A stretch of DNA of 64,000 nucleotides. Origin: Pratylenchus scribneri (lineage: Eukaryota; Nematoda; Chromadorea; Rhabditida; Pratylenchidae). The stretch covers positions 3,162,001 to 3,226,000 of the forward strand of contig JAQSEB010000020.1 of assembly GCA_030063045.1 (NCBI GenBank), given 5' to 3'. The position numbers were made by a program, and so were the translations under genes. The notes under the pieces were generated by a model that worked only from the letters and a program-made list of their open reading frames with translations, had not been told where the DNA came from and searched no databases. Positions 11,301 through 23,843 of this stretch are shown here, piece by piece; the first letter of the stretch is position 1; each line of letters starts with the position of its first letter.

Positions 11301-14300
11301 TGCCTTGGTTTAATGTAATTTTATATCCGAAACAATGATATTTATATTCTCTAAAAAATGAGTGCAATTAACATTATTTTTTCACGAATTCAACGCAGTA
11401 TAATATTCATATTATACGCTAAACTAAAGTTTGTTTTTTAATAATTCCCACTTGCTTTTAATTGAGTTAAGGTCAACTTGAATTGACATTTTTGATTTGC
11501 ATTCGAGGAATTTTTAAAGAATTGTGCGAAAATGAAGGGTGATTTGATGCGAATGAATTGTGGATTGGACTGTGGATTATCGCTATAGGTTCGAAGAATG
11601 ACTAAAAATTGCTGTTGTGAGTTGAACCGAAGGAATAATGATTGAATGTGAAGGACAAGGACATTCGCCTCTTCATTGCGCCGCCTACTTCCACTTACCC
11701 CATTCATTCATACCCCATCCAACATAAAAGCAACCCAACCTAACAAGCCGGTTTCCTTTCCTAGACCAAATTCTTCTCGCGTTGATCATTTCTCATCAAC
11801 CAATCAGCCGCCCTTCTCGCGCAGCTGTGTGGCTACATGAACACGTACTTTTTTGTGGAATGTGTGGGCATGGGTGAGAATTGGTGGGGTTGTAAAAAGA
11901 TCGCAAGCTTGACAGAAGCAATTATTGAAGAAAGAAACAATTCTCATTTCTTCTTGATTGCATTTTTTCAATGCGCAAAATATTTTTGTGACAAAACAGT
12001 CACACATAAAGGAACAAATTGTTCGACAATTGTGTTGTTGGGAAAATGATTAATTATTATGTTCTGCATTTTATTGAGGAACTTATTTATTTTATTCACA
12101 TATTTTTTGCATTTTAAAAAAATGTTGAAAGTTTTGGGTCAGAAAAAAATGTGATTTATTGTCAAAAACAATTTAGTTTGTGCCACTTTTTTGCTTACGA
12201 CATTCCATTGAAATAAGTGGCTAAAATTTGTGAGAATTTGAAACAATTGTTCCAAAAAAATGGGAAAAATAAAGCACTTAATTAACTATTAACAAAAAGA
12301 GACAGCCACAATGTTTTTGTGGGAAAATGAAAGTGCAAAAATGTTTAAAATAAATGAACATTAGTTTACTGATGCAAAAGATAAAGGAAAAAAAGGGTCA
12401 AGAGTAGATAAAAAAGCAGGGGGAATAGAACAAAGTGGACCGAAAAGAGGAGAAATGACCAATTTCTGCTCGCTGAATGAATTGGTCAAATTCGGTTCGA
12501 TTTTATCGGACCAAATTATTTATTTGGAGGGTAAATATAAAATAATGGACAAGAAATGGGAGAGTAAGGGAGGAAACCGCGGAATTGCCCGCAAAATGAC
12601 CGCCGATACCCATTATTTTGGGTGGGAGGAGGAAATGTCCCAAAATGGCCATTGGGAAAAGGGGTGATGGAGGTTGTTTTCGTGGTCAACATGGGGGCCA
12701 ATCCCTCACATATTTGGTAAAATTGGGAGTGGGTGGAGGGCCTCTACATATCCAAATAAGCCCCAACTATTAAAAAGGCACTCCATTGCCGAAGTTTAAA
12801 GAGGAAAATGCGAGGTTGAGGTTTGGCCAAAGGCCAAAAGAAAAGGGCCGAAAAGGAGAATTGAAATTTAAATCTTCTGAAAGGAATAAAATCAAAGAAT
12901 GAAAATATTAGGAAGAGGGGAATTGTGCATGTAATTTGTGTTTACTCATTTATCTAAAATGCATTTGTTCATTGCAAAGAATGGCAATATGCATGCCATT
13001 TTAGATGGAGTGTGCGCACTCATTCAACAGAGGAGTGGATTAAATTTAAGGGCAATTGGATGGCGCAAACAGTGAAAATAAAGAAATCCGGAAATGTGGC
13101 CCTCCACACAAAATGGTCTTTGGTTTTGAATTTTGAGTATTCTGGCAATTCTTTTTAAGCAGATTGAATGACCATTTGGCATGCAAATGTAAATGTAACA
13201 TTCATCCATTCATTTGCCATGAATTTTCCCTTTGGAAAATTTCGAGAGTCGAGACCAACTCCATTCTTCAATTCAATGAATTGGATGGGGGATTTTTTTA
13301 GATAAAATGATGGGTCAATTAGATGATGGCGAGATAGGGCACAGAAGGGCAATGCCCTCCATTATTTATTAATTAATCCTGCCTGGTCTCGTTGTAACGT
13401 TTTTGGGCTTTGGGGTGGGAAATGAGTAAAAATTGAATACTATTCTTCTTTTGGCATTTTTCATTTTATAAAAATTTATCTTTCCAAAAATAGAATAGTA
13501 AAAATATATATTTTAGACATTTATTTATTTTTGGCCATGGTCGAATGAATCATTCATGTGTGAAATGAATGAAATTGAATGGATGGATGAAGGGAAAGGG
13601 AATGGGATGTCCAATGGACAAAGATGAATTGAAAAGAAGAGAAGGCGAAAACGAAAAATATGGGCACTCTTTGGGTGCTGATGTGGGGTTGCCATTTGAG
13701 AAAAAACATATGGCGATACTAAGCCAAAATATATTGGCAAAAAAGGCAAATGGAATGAATTATGAATTAATGGAGAGTAAAATGTTTTGGCACTTAACAT
13801 TTTTATGGATAACGAATTATTGATAGCTGGGTGTTGGTCATTTCTTCAATATAAATAAAATACGAATAGAATGGAAATGGAGGATGAAGTAGAGAAAAAG
13901 CAGATGGCTTTTTCTTTTCTTCTAGTCGCCACATGAAATGAAAAGTGGCCGGTGGTCGATTATTTTCGGAGAATGTATGAATGAAAATGTTGTTTACTAA
14001 TTCGCTCTCCTGTCCGCCTGCTTGGCGATGGGCTCTTAATGCTGGCCATTGGCCATCATTCTCATTCACATTCAATGTTCTTATTCTCTTCTCCGTTTTC
14101 TATTCATCTATAAAATCTGGTCCAATTTTCTATTTGTTTTTTAGATCAATTTTCATTAAAAAAATATGAAAATTAATGATAAGTTGGAAGGATATATATA
14201 TTAATTAGTAAGAAAGAATGTGGAATAAAAATTTCTCAAAATTAGAGGTGAAAATTGAATTGGTCTCTTCTAAGGGTCTGAGCCCTAATTGGATGTCAAA

Positions 14301-17300
14301 AAGCAAATAAAATTATATTTTGCCAATAGCCGCTAGGCCACACACAAAACAGCAACGCCCAATTCATCAGTGATGTTGAGGGTAGAGTGGGGATGGGGAA
14401 TAAGGATAAGGCCTTGTGTATACTTAAAAACTTGCCGGCAAGTTTCTCCTTAAAAAACTTGCCGCAAGTTCTTGCCAGCAATTTTTGCCCTATCTGTGTA
14501 TACTTTTTTTCAAAACTTGCCACTTGCCGGCAAGTTTTCTTGCTTGCAAGAAACTTGCCGAGCTGACAGTGTATACTTACTTGCTGGCAAGAAAAATTGA
14601 AAAATTGCCAGCAAGTTTTTAATTCAACTTCAATAAAATCAAATCCAATTGCATCCAAACCATGCCCAAATCAAATCCAAATTATTTTAAAAAATTTTAA
14701 AAATATTTTTAAACAATAAAAAAAATTTCCAATAATTTTCAGCTAAAAAATGAGATTCAATCGAGTTTTAATAATTTATTTACTTCATCTCATTCAACAA
14801 CGACGACGACGTCGGCGATATTACATTCGGCCTGTTCATGCGACGCTCATCCACACCAGTTTTGAAATATTCGACCGCTACTACAACGCCCAACGAACAG
14901 AAGAATTGAAAAGCTTTTGCCGATTCACACCACGACAATTTGACCAATTGTTGGAACAACTTCAGGAACATTTGACAACTGGGCCAACACATCGAAGACC
15001 AATTAATGCCAAACAGAGATTGGCAGTTTTTCTCCGGTTTATTTAATAAATAAAAATAATTAAAAAAATTTAATTTAGTTTTCTTGCGAGTGGCCTTTCA
15101 TTTGCACAAATTGGCCAGGAATTCAAAATTGGAAAGAAAACAGTGTGCGAGATCGTCCACCAAATCGCCAACAAAATCATAATTGTCATGAATGACAATA
15201 TGCTACCAATTCCAAACCAACAAACATGGCTGCAGCATGCTCAGATCTTCGAAGAAAAATGGAATTTTCCCCGAGCAATAGGATGCTTGGATGGAAAACA
15301 TTTTCGCTGCAAGGTTTTTTTAAAATATTAATAAAATAAAATTAAAATAAATTTAAAAATAATTATGAAATATAAAAATATATACAAAAATCAATTTATT
15401 TTTTTTTGTTTAGGCCCCGCCAAACACTGGCAGTGCATTCTTCAATTTCAAAGGGTTTTTCTCCGTGGTCATGCTTGCACTTGTTGGAGCAGACTACAAA
15501 TTCCTGATCATCGATGTGGGATCGGCCGGCCGAAACAGCGACAGCGGACTGTATGAAAGCTCCGAGGTTATTTTTTATTCTGTAAATTTATTAAAAATAA
15601 ATAATTTAAATAAAGATGCGGAGATTTTTGGAAGGCGCCGATGGCCAAATTCCCAATCCAAGCGTGTTCCCCGGCCGCCCGGATGTTGGCCTTCTTCCCT
15701 ACGTGATTTTGGCCGATGGCGGATTTGCACTCAAACCATATATGATGCGCCCATTCACCGAGGCCAGCTGCAACACGCCAGCCAGGAGGACATACAACAC
15801 ACGGCTTTCATCGTAATTTAATTAAAATTTTAATCAAAAATTAATTTATTAATAAATTAGAGCAAGGCGATTGGTCGAATCGGCATTTGGCATTTTGACC
15901 CATCGTTTTCGCCTCTTCCTTGGCACAATGCAAATGGAGCCCGATCAATGCACAAACATCATACATGCCGCCGTAATTCTTCACAATTTTTTGCTGGCAA
16001 ATGGCGAGGATCCAAATGAATATGATGTTCCTGACCAACAGCAAAGACGAGTCAATTTCCGCCCAATGAATGCACCGAATTTGGCAAAACAAATACAAGA
16101 AAAATTTGTTACCCTCTTTTCCCCTTGATTTTTTGTTTCCATATTTATTTGTCATCAATTTATCATATTTTAAATCAATAAAATAAACTTTAAACTCATT
16201 TTTATCTTTAAAAACAGGGAAAATAATGAATTTTGTCATTTTTCATAGGAAAAAATTGGAAATTAAAATTTAAAAATAATTCCATTAAATTCTACATGGT
16301 CGATTTGACCGAAAAATTTTTTGTTGTAGGTGGATTGGATGAGTAGTTCTCGAGATATAGTGGTTTGAATGTAAAACTTGACGGCAAGAAACTTGCTACT
16401 TGCCCCAAAAATTTTGGCAAGAAAACTTGCCAGAAAATGAGCAATTTTTTGAAAGTAAGTATACACAGAAAGTGGCAAGAAATTGCCGGCAAGTGGCAAT
16501 TTCTTGCTAGCAAGTGGCAAGTTTTCTTGCCGGAAAGTATACACTGATGGGAAATTTCTTGCTGGCAAGAAAACTTGCGGCAAGAAACTTGCCGGCAAGA
16601 AAATTGCGGCAAGAAGTATACACAAGGCCTAAGGAAAATAAAGGAATTGGGAGGGGACGGCCTCTGTTTCATTCTTCTCTTTCTTCATCAGGGCCATAGG
16701 CGTTGGACTATAGGTATTAGAAATTGGACAAATTTTGGTGAATGAAAATGGAAACATAGTCCATTGAGAATTGAAAAATGAATGGAAAAATAATAAAAAT
16801 ATGTCTGGGCTGGTCTGTGGGCGTTCGCTTTGATAAAGCTTTGATTGACACTAATTAAATTTTAGATTTAGATATTGAGAGAATGTTAAGAGAAAAAGGA
16901 TTAATTTACAAGAAATATTTGTTTATTATTAATTTTTTATCAAAAATAAACCCACCCATTATTATGCATCATTTGGCCCTGTTGTGAAGAAGGAGGCATT
17001 TCGCCAATGAGAATTTGTTGTTGCCGACCAATTCGAGGTAAACTGCCCGTTTGATAGCCACAAGTGGCCGCACTGCTATGCGAACGACTGACCAAAGGGG
17101 TTCGATTTTGATGATGATGGAATTGTTGTTGCTGTTGCTGAAAATAAAAATAAATATTAAAATTTATTCAATTTTTTCACTTTAATTTTCGTCTAAAAAA
17201 ATAGATTAAAATTCTTAAATTTCCTAAATTTTATTTTTATTTTACTCATTACCCACCATTGGATATCCTCTTGCAGCAATGCTTCCATTGTTCATCATTT

Positions 17301-19340
17301 GTTGACTATTATTGAATTGATGATGCGCAGGGACGGATGAAATGGAGGAAGAAGATGAGAAATATTGTTGTTGCATCAGCAAATGATGTTGTTGATGGAA
17401 TGCACTGTTCATTTGGCGTTGCTGAATTTGTTGCTGATGCATTGGAGGCGATGCCCCATTCACCAATTGCCGGGACATCCAAACACTCCGACCACCACCA
17501 CCGGCAGCAGCCATCGATTTTTGTTGATATTGGTGGGATGGTGGCATTGGCATTTGTTGATGAACATTGGCTGAATTTTTGAAAATTGTATTTTTAAATT
17601 TTAAATTAATTTTTGGTATTTTAATTTAAAATATTTAGCCAAATTTTTAACAAATATAATTATTTAAATCCTCTGGTTGAGTTTAAAAATTCTTTATGGG
17701 ATTGGTTTTATTCCGCTGGATAATAGCATTTTAATTATTTTTATGAAATTTTTTAAAACAAATATTTTAATTAATTTATTTTTAATTAAATATTTGTCAA
17801 TAATTTAATAAATTTAAACCATTAAAATCTCCTACAATTATTCATTGTTGGCATTTGTTGCGGTGGTGGTGGTTGTGGATGTCGCATCGGGGAGGAGGAT
17901 GGAGAATGACCTTGGCTCCGTGTGCCCATCCCACCACCACCAGAGCGGCCTGGACTGGAGAGGAGTTGAACAATTTGCTGTGAATTTATTTTATTTTTTC
18001 TAATTAATTAATATTTTCTGCAAAAATACCAATCCATTTGTGTTTGAAGAATGCATTCCGGGCGATTGTGAACGATGATATCCACTTTTCAGGTTTTCCT
18101 CTCCATCATTTTGTCCATTCAATGTGCTCTCCGTAATATTCTCATAATCATCCACCAAAATTGTCGTTGAGCCAAATTTATTTTCCACCGTTGCCGTTCC
18201 CTTTTGGATGATTTTCCTTTCCTCTGCTGGTCCATTTGAATAAAAAAGTTCCGGGTGGAAATTGGCCATTGGCTGCGGTTGATGCCTTGGATTTGCCGAA
18301 AAAACTGTGCTGGCCGATGGAATTTGCTGAAATTAGCAGAAATTAATTTTTATTTAACTGCAAATTTACAGGTTTGATTCGTCGTTGACAAAGCCGCGGG
18401 GTCGCCGGAGTGTCCATTAATGGATTTCGTTGGGTTTGTTCGGTCGTCCTTCCCCTTGAACGCATTGAAATGGCCGTTTGAATGGAAGAAGTGGTCGATT
18501 TGGTGGGGGAATATCCATTATTGGGCGAAGTTTCGGCAGTCAAATCAATCGGTCGTCCGTGTTGACGTTCAGCACGAAGCTGGGAGGAAAGTGAGGTGGT
18601 CGGTTGGCAAGGACTGAACCAAAAAATTTACGAATTGAAATTTGAAAAAAAAACCTTGAGAGCGTTGGCTGTGATTGTGAATTTTGCTGTTGTTGCTGAA
18701 ATTGATAGGCCACAACTCGGCGTTGGCTTGGACTTGCATTCGACGACCCAATTGAGGATTTGAATATTGTGTTGGCCAATGTTTTCTTCATTTTTGTTGG
18801 ATTTGGATTGTCCACATTTTGTTGTTGTCCTTTTTCCGTATCACCAACATTTCGATTATGTTCATCGATGCGCTGATGTTGCAATTTACGCATTTGGTAA
18901 CCTCGAAAACAACTCTGAATTTTGGTCGCTGCCGATTGGGCGATTTCCCTTCCGCCGTATTTGTTCTCCAAACACTAAAAAATTTGGCAATTAATTTTAA
19001 ATTAATTTTTTTTGCAAACCTCAATGATTTTATTGCTCAATTCGGATGATATTTCGTAGTCGGAAAGCATTCGACTGGAACTGGCCGATTGCATTTTCTG
19101 CTGTTGTTGACCTCCACCATTGACCATTCTTGATTGTTGTTTTAAATTTACTCCGCCATTGTTGATTGTCAATTTTGTGGTGAAAGGAGAGGAAGAAGGT
19201 GGTGGCAGTTGGTCACTTTTTGTTGATGCCAATTGTTGTTGATTATCATTATTTATGTTGGTGGTGGTCATTCCATTCGGCGATTGAATTGTTGCTTTGA
19301 ATGGAGGAGTTCTACTTGGAGAAGGCAATGGAATGCGCAT
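5353..19340 (-). CDS. IQSEC/BRAG-type Arf guanine-nucleotide exchange factor
   Basis: A long minus-strand gene with about 14 or more exons, roughly 1,100 residues. In order: a low-complexity Gln/Ser-rich N-terminus; an IQ calmodulin-binding motif (TKIQSCFRGYQMRK, near 18900); more Gln/Pro-rich linker (18270-16957); a Sec7 domain (7475-6590, including GLSKQMIGEYLGTL, GEAQKIDHIIQAF and AFAVIMLNTDLHTP); then a PH domain (6245-5840, PHRRLICYCRL, HQREIFLFNDLM) and the helix ESVAESTEMEQWRIQ. This IQ-Sec7-PH order is that of IQSEC1-3, which load GTP onto Arf6-class GTPases at plasma membrane, endosomes and synapses. The intron 16957-7475 is about 9.5 kb and carries a DNA transposon; another intron carries a tRNA. 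The first in-frame ATG is at 19340, but the exon stays open to an acceptor-like site at 19388, so N-terminal exons or trans-splicing may be missing. Confidence 0.88.
6379..6462 (+). tRNA. tRNA-Leu (anticodon TAA)
   Basis: The acceptor stem GCGAGGT pairs with ACCTCGC, with discriminator A. The anticodon arm is ACAGA-CTTAAGA-TCTGT, giving anticodon TAA. A long variable arm (type II) and the T-loop GGTTCGAACCC are present. The gene lies on the strand opposite its host, inside an intron of the Arf-GEF gene between the PH and Sec7 exons. Confidence 0.95.
7476..14409. other. Large intron of the Arf-GEF gene, left part
   Basis: AT-rich, no supported exon on either strand. Short open frames here are low-complexity and scattered. 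It contains a 13-base C run at 8704-8716. The length is extreme against the 40-70 bp introns elsewhere in the window, so enhancers, non-coding RNAs or decayed transposons are possible, but none could be recognised. Confidence 0.5.
14430..14620. repeat. Left subterminal palindrome cluster of the Harbinger element
   Basis: Repeated variants of CTTGCCGGCAAG and CTTGCTGGCAAG in both orientations. The same cluster, inverted, is at 16375-16620 and in the short relative at 47202-47475. Probable binding sites for the transposase. Confidence 0.7.
14750..16128 (+). CDS. Harbinger-type DDE transposase
   Basis: Five exons (14750-15036, 15079-15313, 15414-15566, 15616-15812, 15861-16128) join in frame to 379 residues without a stop. 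The DDE_Tnp_4 landmarks are present: IGCLDGKHF with the first Asp (residue about 170), FLIIDVGSAGRNSDSG with the second, and RRLVESAFGIL with the Glu. The N-terminal third has an Arg-rich patch (RRRRRR) and a helix-turn-helix-like stretch (SFAQIGQEFKIGKKTVCEIV) expected to bind DNA. It would cut and rejoin the element ends. All three catalytic acids and every splice site look intact, so it may still be active. Symbol not assigned. Confidence 0.9.
16375..16620. repeat. Right subterminal palindrome cluster of the Harbinger element
   Basis: Mirror partner of the left cluster: many GGCAAG/CTTGCC units spaced by 5-20 bp, ending in AAGTATACACAAGGCC. Confidence 0.7.
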
Positions 19341-20509
19341 TCCGGACAGGATTATATGATGAAGGCAAGATGTTTTCTTGTTTAACAACTAACAATAATT
19401 TTTAAGTAGAAAAAAAATCTAAAAATTAAAATGGTTGATTAAAAATTCTTAAAACAAACGGGAGGAAAAAAATAGGATTTTTTGGAATTTATCAATCTTC
19501 TGGAAAAAAACAAAAATATTTGTTTGCTTAAAATAAAACACAACCATATTGGAAAATGAATGGCTCTGGACTGGACTTTAGGGAATTGAACCCGAGTGGA
19601 TGGAATTTGGATTGGGAAGATGATGATGAGATGAGAAAGATGAGCGTTATTTTATTATTGTGTGGATGTAAAAAATCTGCTGGAATAAGGAATATAAAAA
19701 AGGATTTGGAGAAAATTAATTTAGTAATTCCTAATTTGTTAAATTTAATCGAATTTGGATTTGATTTTCCTTATTTTATTATTAGTAGATATTTGATTTG
19801 ATTAATACTAATTTGATTAGATAAGTAAGGATTCGGCGGGATTGATTGTGCCTGGTTTTTTAATTTTGATTCTTTGAAGATTGAAGATTGAACCGATTTT
19901 TGTATGTTTCTGACTTTTGCATTGTCTTTCGCAATTTTTATGAAAATAATGCAGGAAGAAGTCAAGAAATGAAAATAGAATGTTAAAAAAAGAGAAAAAG
20001 AAATGAAGAAAAAAGAGAGGATATGATGAAATTGGAGGATAAAAAGAAACAAATATTTGGATATTTTATCCAAAATTAATACATAAAGTCAATTTTTTTT
20101 ATTTTCTAGTATTTTGAATTTCTTTAAAGGACCTTTTCCATTGAGTTTGAGTAAATTTGTTTCAAAGGAATTTTATTTTTTGTACGAATAAAAAAATTCC
20201 GAATTTGATGAGTGTAGTTCGCCGTTTTTAAACCGATTGAAATAGAAATATTTAGCAAAATATGATGGGTTGATGGAAAAATGATTTTTATAGCCATAAA
20301 AATAGAAGCAAAGCAAGTGTCAAACAATTCGGGGAAGTTTATAAAATAGTAGCGAAAAATGTTATGTAGATGATGAGTGGATTTGAGGGAGAATGAGGAT
20401 CTTTTGGAAGGAATTTGGGCAAAATTTATGAGAAGGAAGAAAATATTTTTACTCACAAGAAAACCGGGAACAAATGCCGTAAAAAATGAGATAGTTATTG
20501 GCAGAATTT

Positions 20510-20523
20510 GGGGGGGGGGGGGG
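20510..20523. repeat. Poly-G run, 14 bases
   Basis: An uninterrupted G14 tract, with a matching C13 tract at 8704-8716. Such tracts can form quadruplex structures and are unstable in nematodes lacking the DOG-1/FANCJ helicase. Confidence 0.9.
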
Positions 20524-22889
20524 CACAAATAGCTCCATCAAACAATATGCGGATGGATGACGGGCATTTTGGCTAGGAGAAAATGGGAAAGACGGTGAAA
20601 TGCGATACTCGCTTATTGTGTCGATTCGATGATGATAAGTGTGCACACTTTTCCAGCATATTGGCCCTAAAAAGCCGTCATCAATCATCATTTCTGGCTG
20701 CCAATTGGCTTTCAACACCTCTCGAAAAAAAAAATAAATATTCGCCGCCCATAATAAAACTTGATGATTGTTTGGGTGGGATAAAAAATAAAAGTCGATG
20801 GGACTATTGTGTCCTCTTCACGTATTTTAGCCTCAAAAACCTTTATTTACTTTCTATGTGGCCACGTTGGTAAAAATAAATAATTCAAAGCGGCTGAAGG
20901 GGAAAGGAGGATGAATTGCGGAAGAATATTGAATATTTGGTTTAAAAGGGTGTCTTAAAAAATAAGCCTGGCTTTAAAAAATCATATTTTAAGGTGCTGC
21001 GCCCATATTTGGCGCATTAATCGCAAGAATGAATGAATGAATGCTCCAACCGGTCCTCCACATTATTACCCTATTGGCGAATGAACGCGACTCGAACACA
21101 ACCTTCAATGCTGAACAAAATGATTTTAGAAGGGGAGACACCATGGAAGGACTTTGGTCCGCCCGAGGCGAATTTTAAAGGGGCAGTCGATCGAATGAAT
21201 CATAGAAATATTTTATTTGGTTGGTTGTGCGCGAGAAAATAGCAAACTGGAAAAGATGACCCAATATTCTGTCTGACTGATAAAATCAGCAAAAAAATGG
21301 AAAAAAATTCTAAATAATTTCCCATGAAAATTTGATGCACATTTCTACCTTCTATTGTAAATAATAATTCCATTCCGCCGTAAATCCCCTCGACTTCGTT
21401 CGCCAATCCATCCAATCATTCTCTCCACCGCATTTTCGATTGGATGGAAAGTGGCTAGTGGCTACGGATTGAGTGGATCGACGATTGGAATGGGAGGAAT
21501 AAATAAATAAATAAATAAAATGGCAGGGTGGGAAGAGAATTGACTTTGGATGGGATTTGGTGGATGTTGACAATGTCAATTGGAGGAAAGGGGGAATTTA
21601 TTTTATACCCTCGAGAAATAATCCATGTATTCCCCCTCCTCTCATTTTCAACAGTTCAGTGTTTTGCCAAAAGGCACATCAAATGATTTCCAATTGGAAA
21701 TGCAAAGTACAAAAATGCACATTTCCGTGGGCAATAATTCAATTTCATTTTAATCCTTCCAATTTTTATTATCCTAAAATTTTTTTATGCAATTTAATTT
21801 ATTCAAAATTGAATGCTGGTAAACCAAAACAACGAATTTTGACAAGGGAAATGTGAATGGATGATGGGGCTGGGGGGCATAAATTGATGAGTGGAATATT
21901 GGAAGGAAGGAATATTCATACGGATTTGGAATTCAGTGGTGCGCGAAATCGGGGAAAAGAATGGATTTTGGGTGAGATGAGATGGTTGGCTCAGTGCCAG
22001 CAGAAAATATTCAAATAAGGGTAAATTATTCATTTTGCACATTTTTGGAAAATTGAAGGGGAGAAAGTATTTTTTGTTTGATGGTTAAACCCTAAATAAA
22101 TATGTAAATTATTTAAATCAATATTTTCCTATTTTTGTTCTGCAAAAATTTGCGCGGGCTAATCATAAAATTTAGATGCAAATGAGGAAAAGAATTGGAG
22201 CGGATTTACTTCACCATTGGTGTATTCTCCATTTTTATTCACAGGTCTAGGTCGACCCAAATTACCCTGTGCCCCGCACTGCTGCTGTGGTCTTCTTTAT
22301 GATGCGAATGCAAATGCGAAGGCATCCTCCTCCTCAATTCCATCCATCCACTATTTTCATTGCTGTGGCCTTTCTCAACAGCATTTTACCCCTTTTGGCC
22401 AATGCTTTTAGTCTCTGGGAATGGTCAAAAGGGGGGGAATAAAGTCAAAGAAAGAGAAGGGAAAATGGAAGGGGAATCCATCCATCCTTGTTTGGATGGA
22501 CGAATGCACTTGGCCACATCCATCTATCTACAATTTACAGTTTTCACTCTTGTCCACAGGCAGCCGGCTATTCTATTGAGTTGTGAATTTTTCTACTTTA
22601 AAAGTGAAGAAAATGGATTGGGCCAAACTCGGTTGATGGCACAATGTTCCCCTTCCATTTGTGGTTCCCATTGTTTCCCTCATCCGGCAGCCAAATGCCA
22701 AACTAAAGATGAATTTGGATGATGAAAATATTATATATCTAGGAATGATGCCAAAAAAAATTCATTGATTGAATATTGTTTATAAATTTGTTGTATTTTA
22801 TGCTTATTATGTAGATGGAAGAAATTAGCAAATAATTGGGCACAAATTTATAGGGGAAAACCGGAAGGGAAAAAACAATTGTAAAACAT

Positions 22890-23285
22890 TTTTGGCGAAC
22901 ATTTTCCGGAAGAAATAAAACTTGGCGAACATTTTCCGGAAGAAATAAAACTTGGCGAACATTTTCCGGAAAGAAATAAAGCTTGGCGAACATTTTCCGG
23001 AAAGAAATAAAACTTGGCGAACATTTTCCGGAAAGAAATAATAAAACTTGGCGAACATTTTCCGGAAAGAAATAAAACTTGGCGAACATTTTCCGGAAAG
23101 AATTAAAACTTGGCGAACATTTTCCGGAAAGAATTAAAACTTGGCGAACATTTTCCGGAAAGAATTAAAACTTGGCGAACATTTTCCGGAAAGAATTAAA
23201 ACTTGGCGAACATTTTCCGGAAGAAATAAAACTTGGCGAACATTTTCCGGAAAGAATTAAAACTTGGCGAACATTTTCCGGAAGG
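22890..23285. repeat. 30/31-bp tandem satellite, locus 1
   Basis: About 13 copies of a unit reading CTTGGCGAACATTTTCCGGA followed by AAGAAATAAAA or AAGAATTAAAA. The unit contains the palindrome TTTCCGGAAA. The same satellite in the same orientation is at 53830-54260. Confidence 0.95.
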
Positions 23286-23843
23286 GAAAAACACAAATTT
23301 GGATGGGCCAATTCTTAGCTTTTTCCCTCCAAATACAAAAGGCATCCACATGAATCCTTGCAACCGGAATTTGGCAAATCCATTCAATTTCTCAACTGAC
23401 ATTTCCAATTTTTGTCAAATTCAAGTCGGCATTAAAATAAAAGCGAATTTGGCATAGCTAGAGAGGAGGGAAAATGGAAAAATCCTATCAATTTTAAAGA
23501 AAATTAACAAAAATTTTTATTTCCAATTTGTATTTAATTTTTCATAATTTACTATTTTTTTATAATCCACCGATGATTTTCCCAAAATTTGACCGAACCA
23601 TTTTGCTGAATTTATTTAAAATAATGCGAAATTGAATAAATGAAATAATATGAATTAATTAGAATATTTTCATGTGGGTGAATTCATTTTCGAGGGTACA
23701 CAAAAAAGAGTCAAAATGAATGTGTGGTGTGGGGTTCCATAGTCAAAAGGTGGAAAAATGGGGTGGAGGGAGATAGTCAGTCGTCAATGAATGTATTTGT
23801 TTGTGCCAATAATTCGTCCATTTTCGCCACAATATTTCCCTCC

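Larger units (their letters stand above)
14410..16629 (+). mobile_element. Complete PIF/Harbinger DNA transposon
   Basis: A 2,220-bp element. The terminal inverted repeats are GGCCTTGTGTATACTT at the left and its complement at the right. A 3-bp target duplication TAA is seen at 14407-14409 and 16630-16632, the size typical for PIF/Harbinger. Both subterminal zones (14430-14620 and 16375-16620) are crowded with CTTGCCGGCAAG-type palindromes, probable transposase-binding sites. The only gene inside is the DDE transposase; the Myb/SANT-like second protein of many Harbinger elements was not found. It is inserted antisense in the large Arf-GEF intron. Confidence 0.92.
19341..23843. other. Long gene-free region between the Arf-GEF and Rab5 genes
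   Basis: About 4.5 kb with no supported coding exon apart from a possible missing N-terminal exon of the Arf-GEF gene. It holds a 14-base G run (20510-20523), an AAAT microsatellite near 21498, and the 30/31-bp satellite at 22890-23285. Open frames are short and of mixed low complexity. The upstream control region of the Arf-GEF gene should lie here. Confidence 0.5.

Noticed and set aside
16263..16672. Open frames over the right end of the Harbinger element
   Set aside because: They are translations of the CTTGCC/GGCAAG subterminal repeats.
20124..20528. 134-codon minus-strand frame
   Set aside because: Low-complexity Ile/Phe/Ser translation of AT-rich intergenic DNA, beginning in the G14 tract region.
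22217..22722. Cys-containing plus-strand frames in the intergenic region
   Set aside because: No splice partner, no convincing signal peptide, no family; composition like the surrounding DNA.
22739..23408. Open frames rich in FRKMFAKFYF-type repeats
   Set aside because: They are translations of the 30/31-bp satellite; the same is true at 53828-54055.
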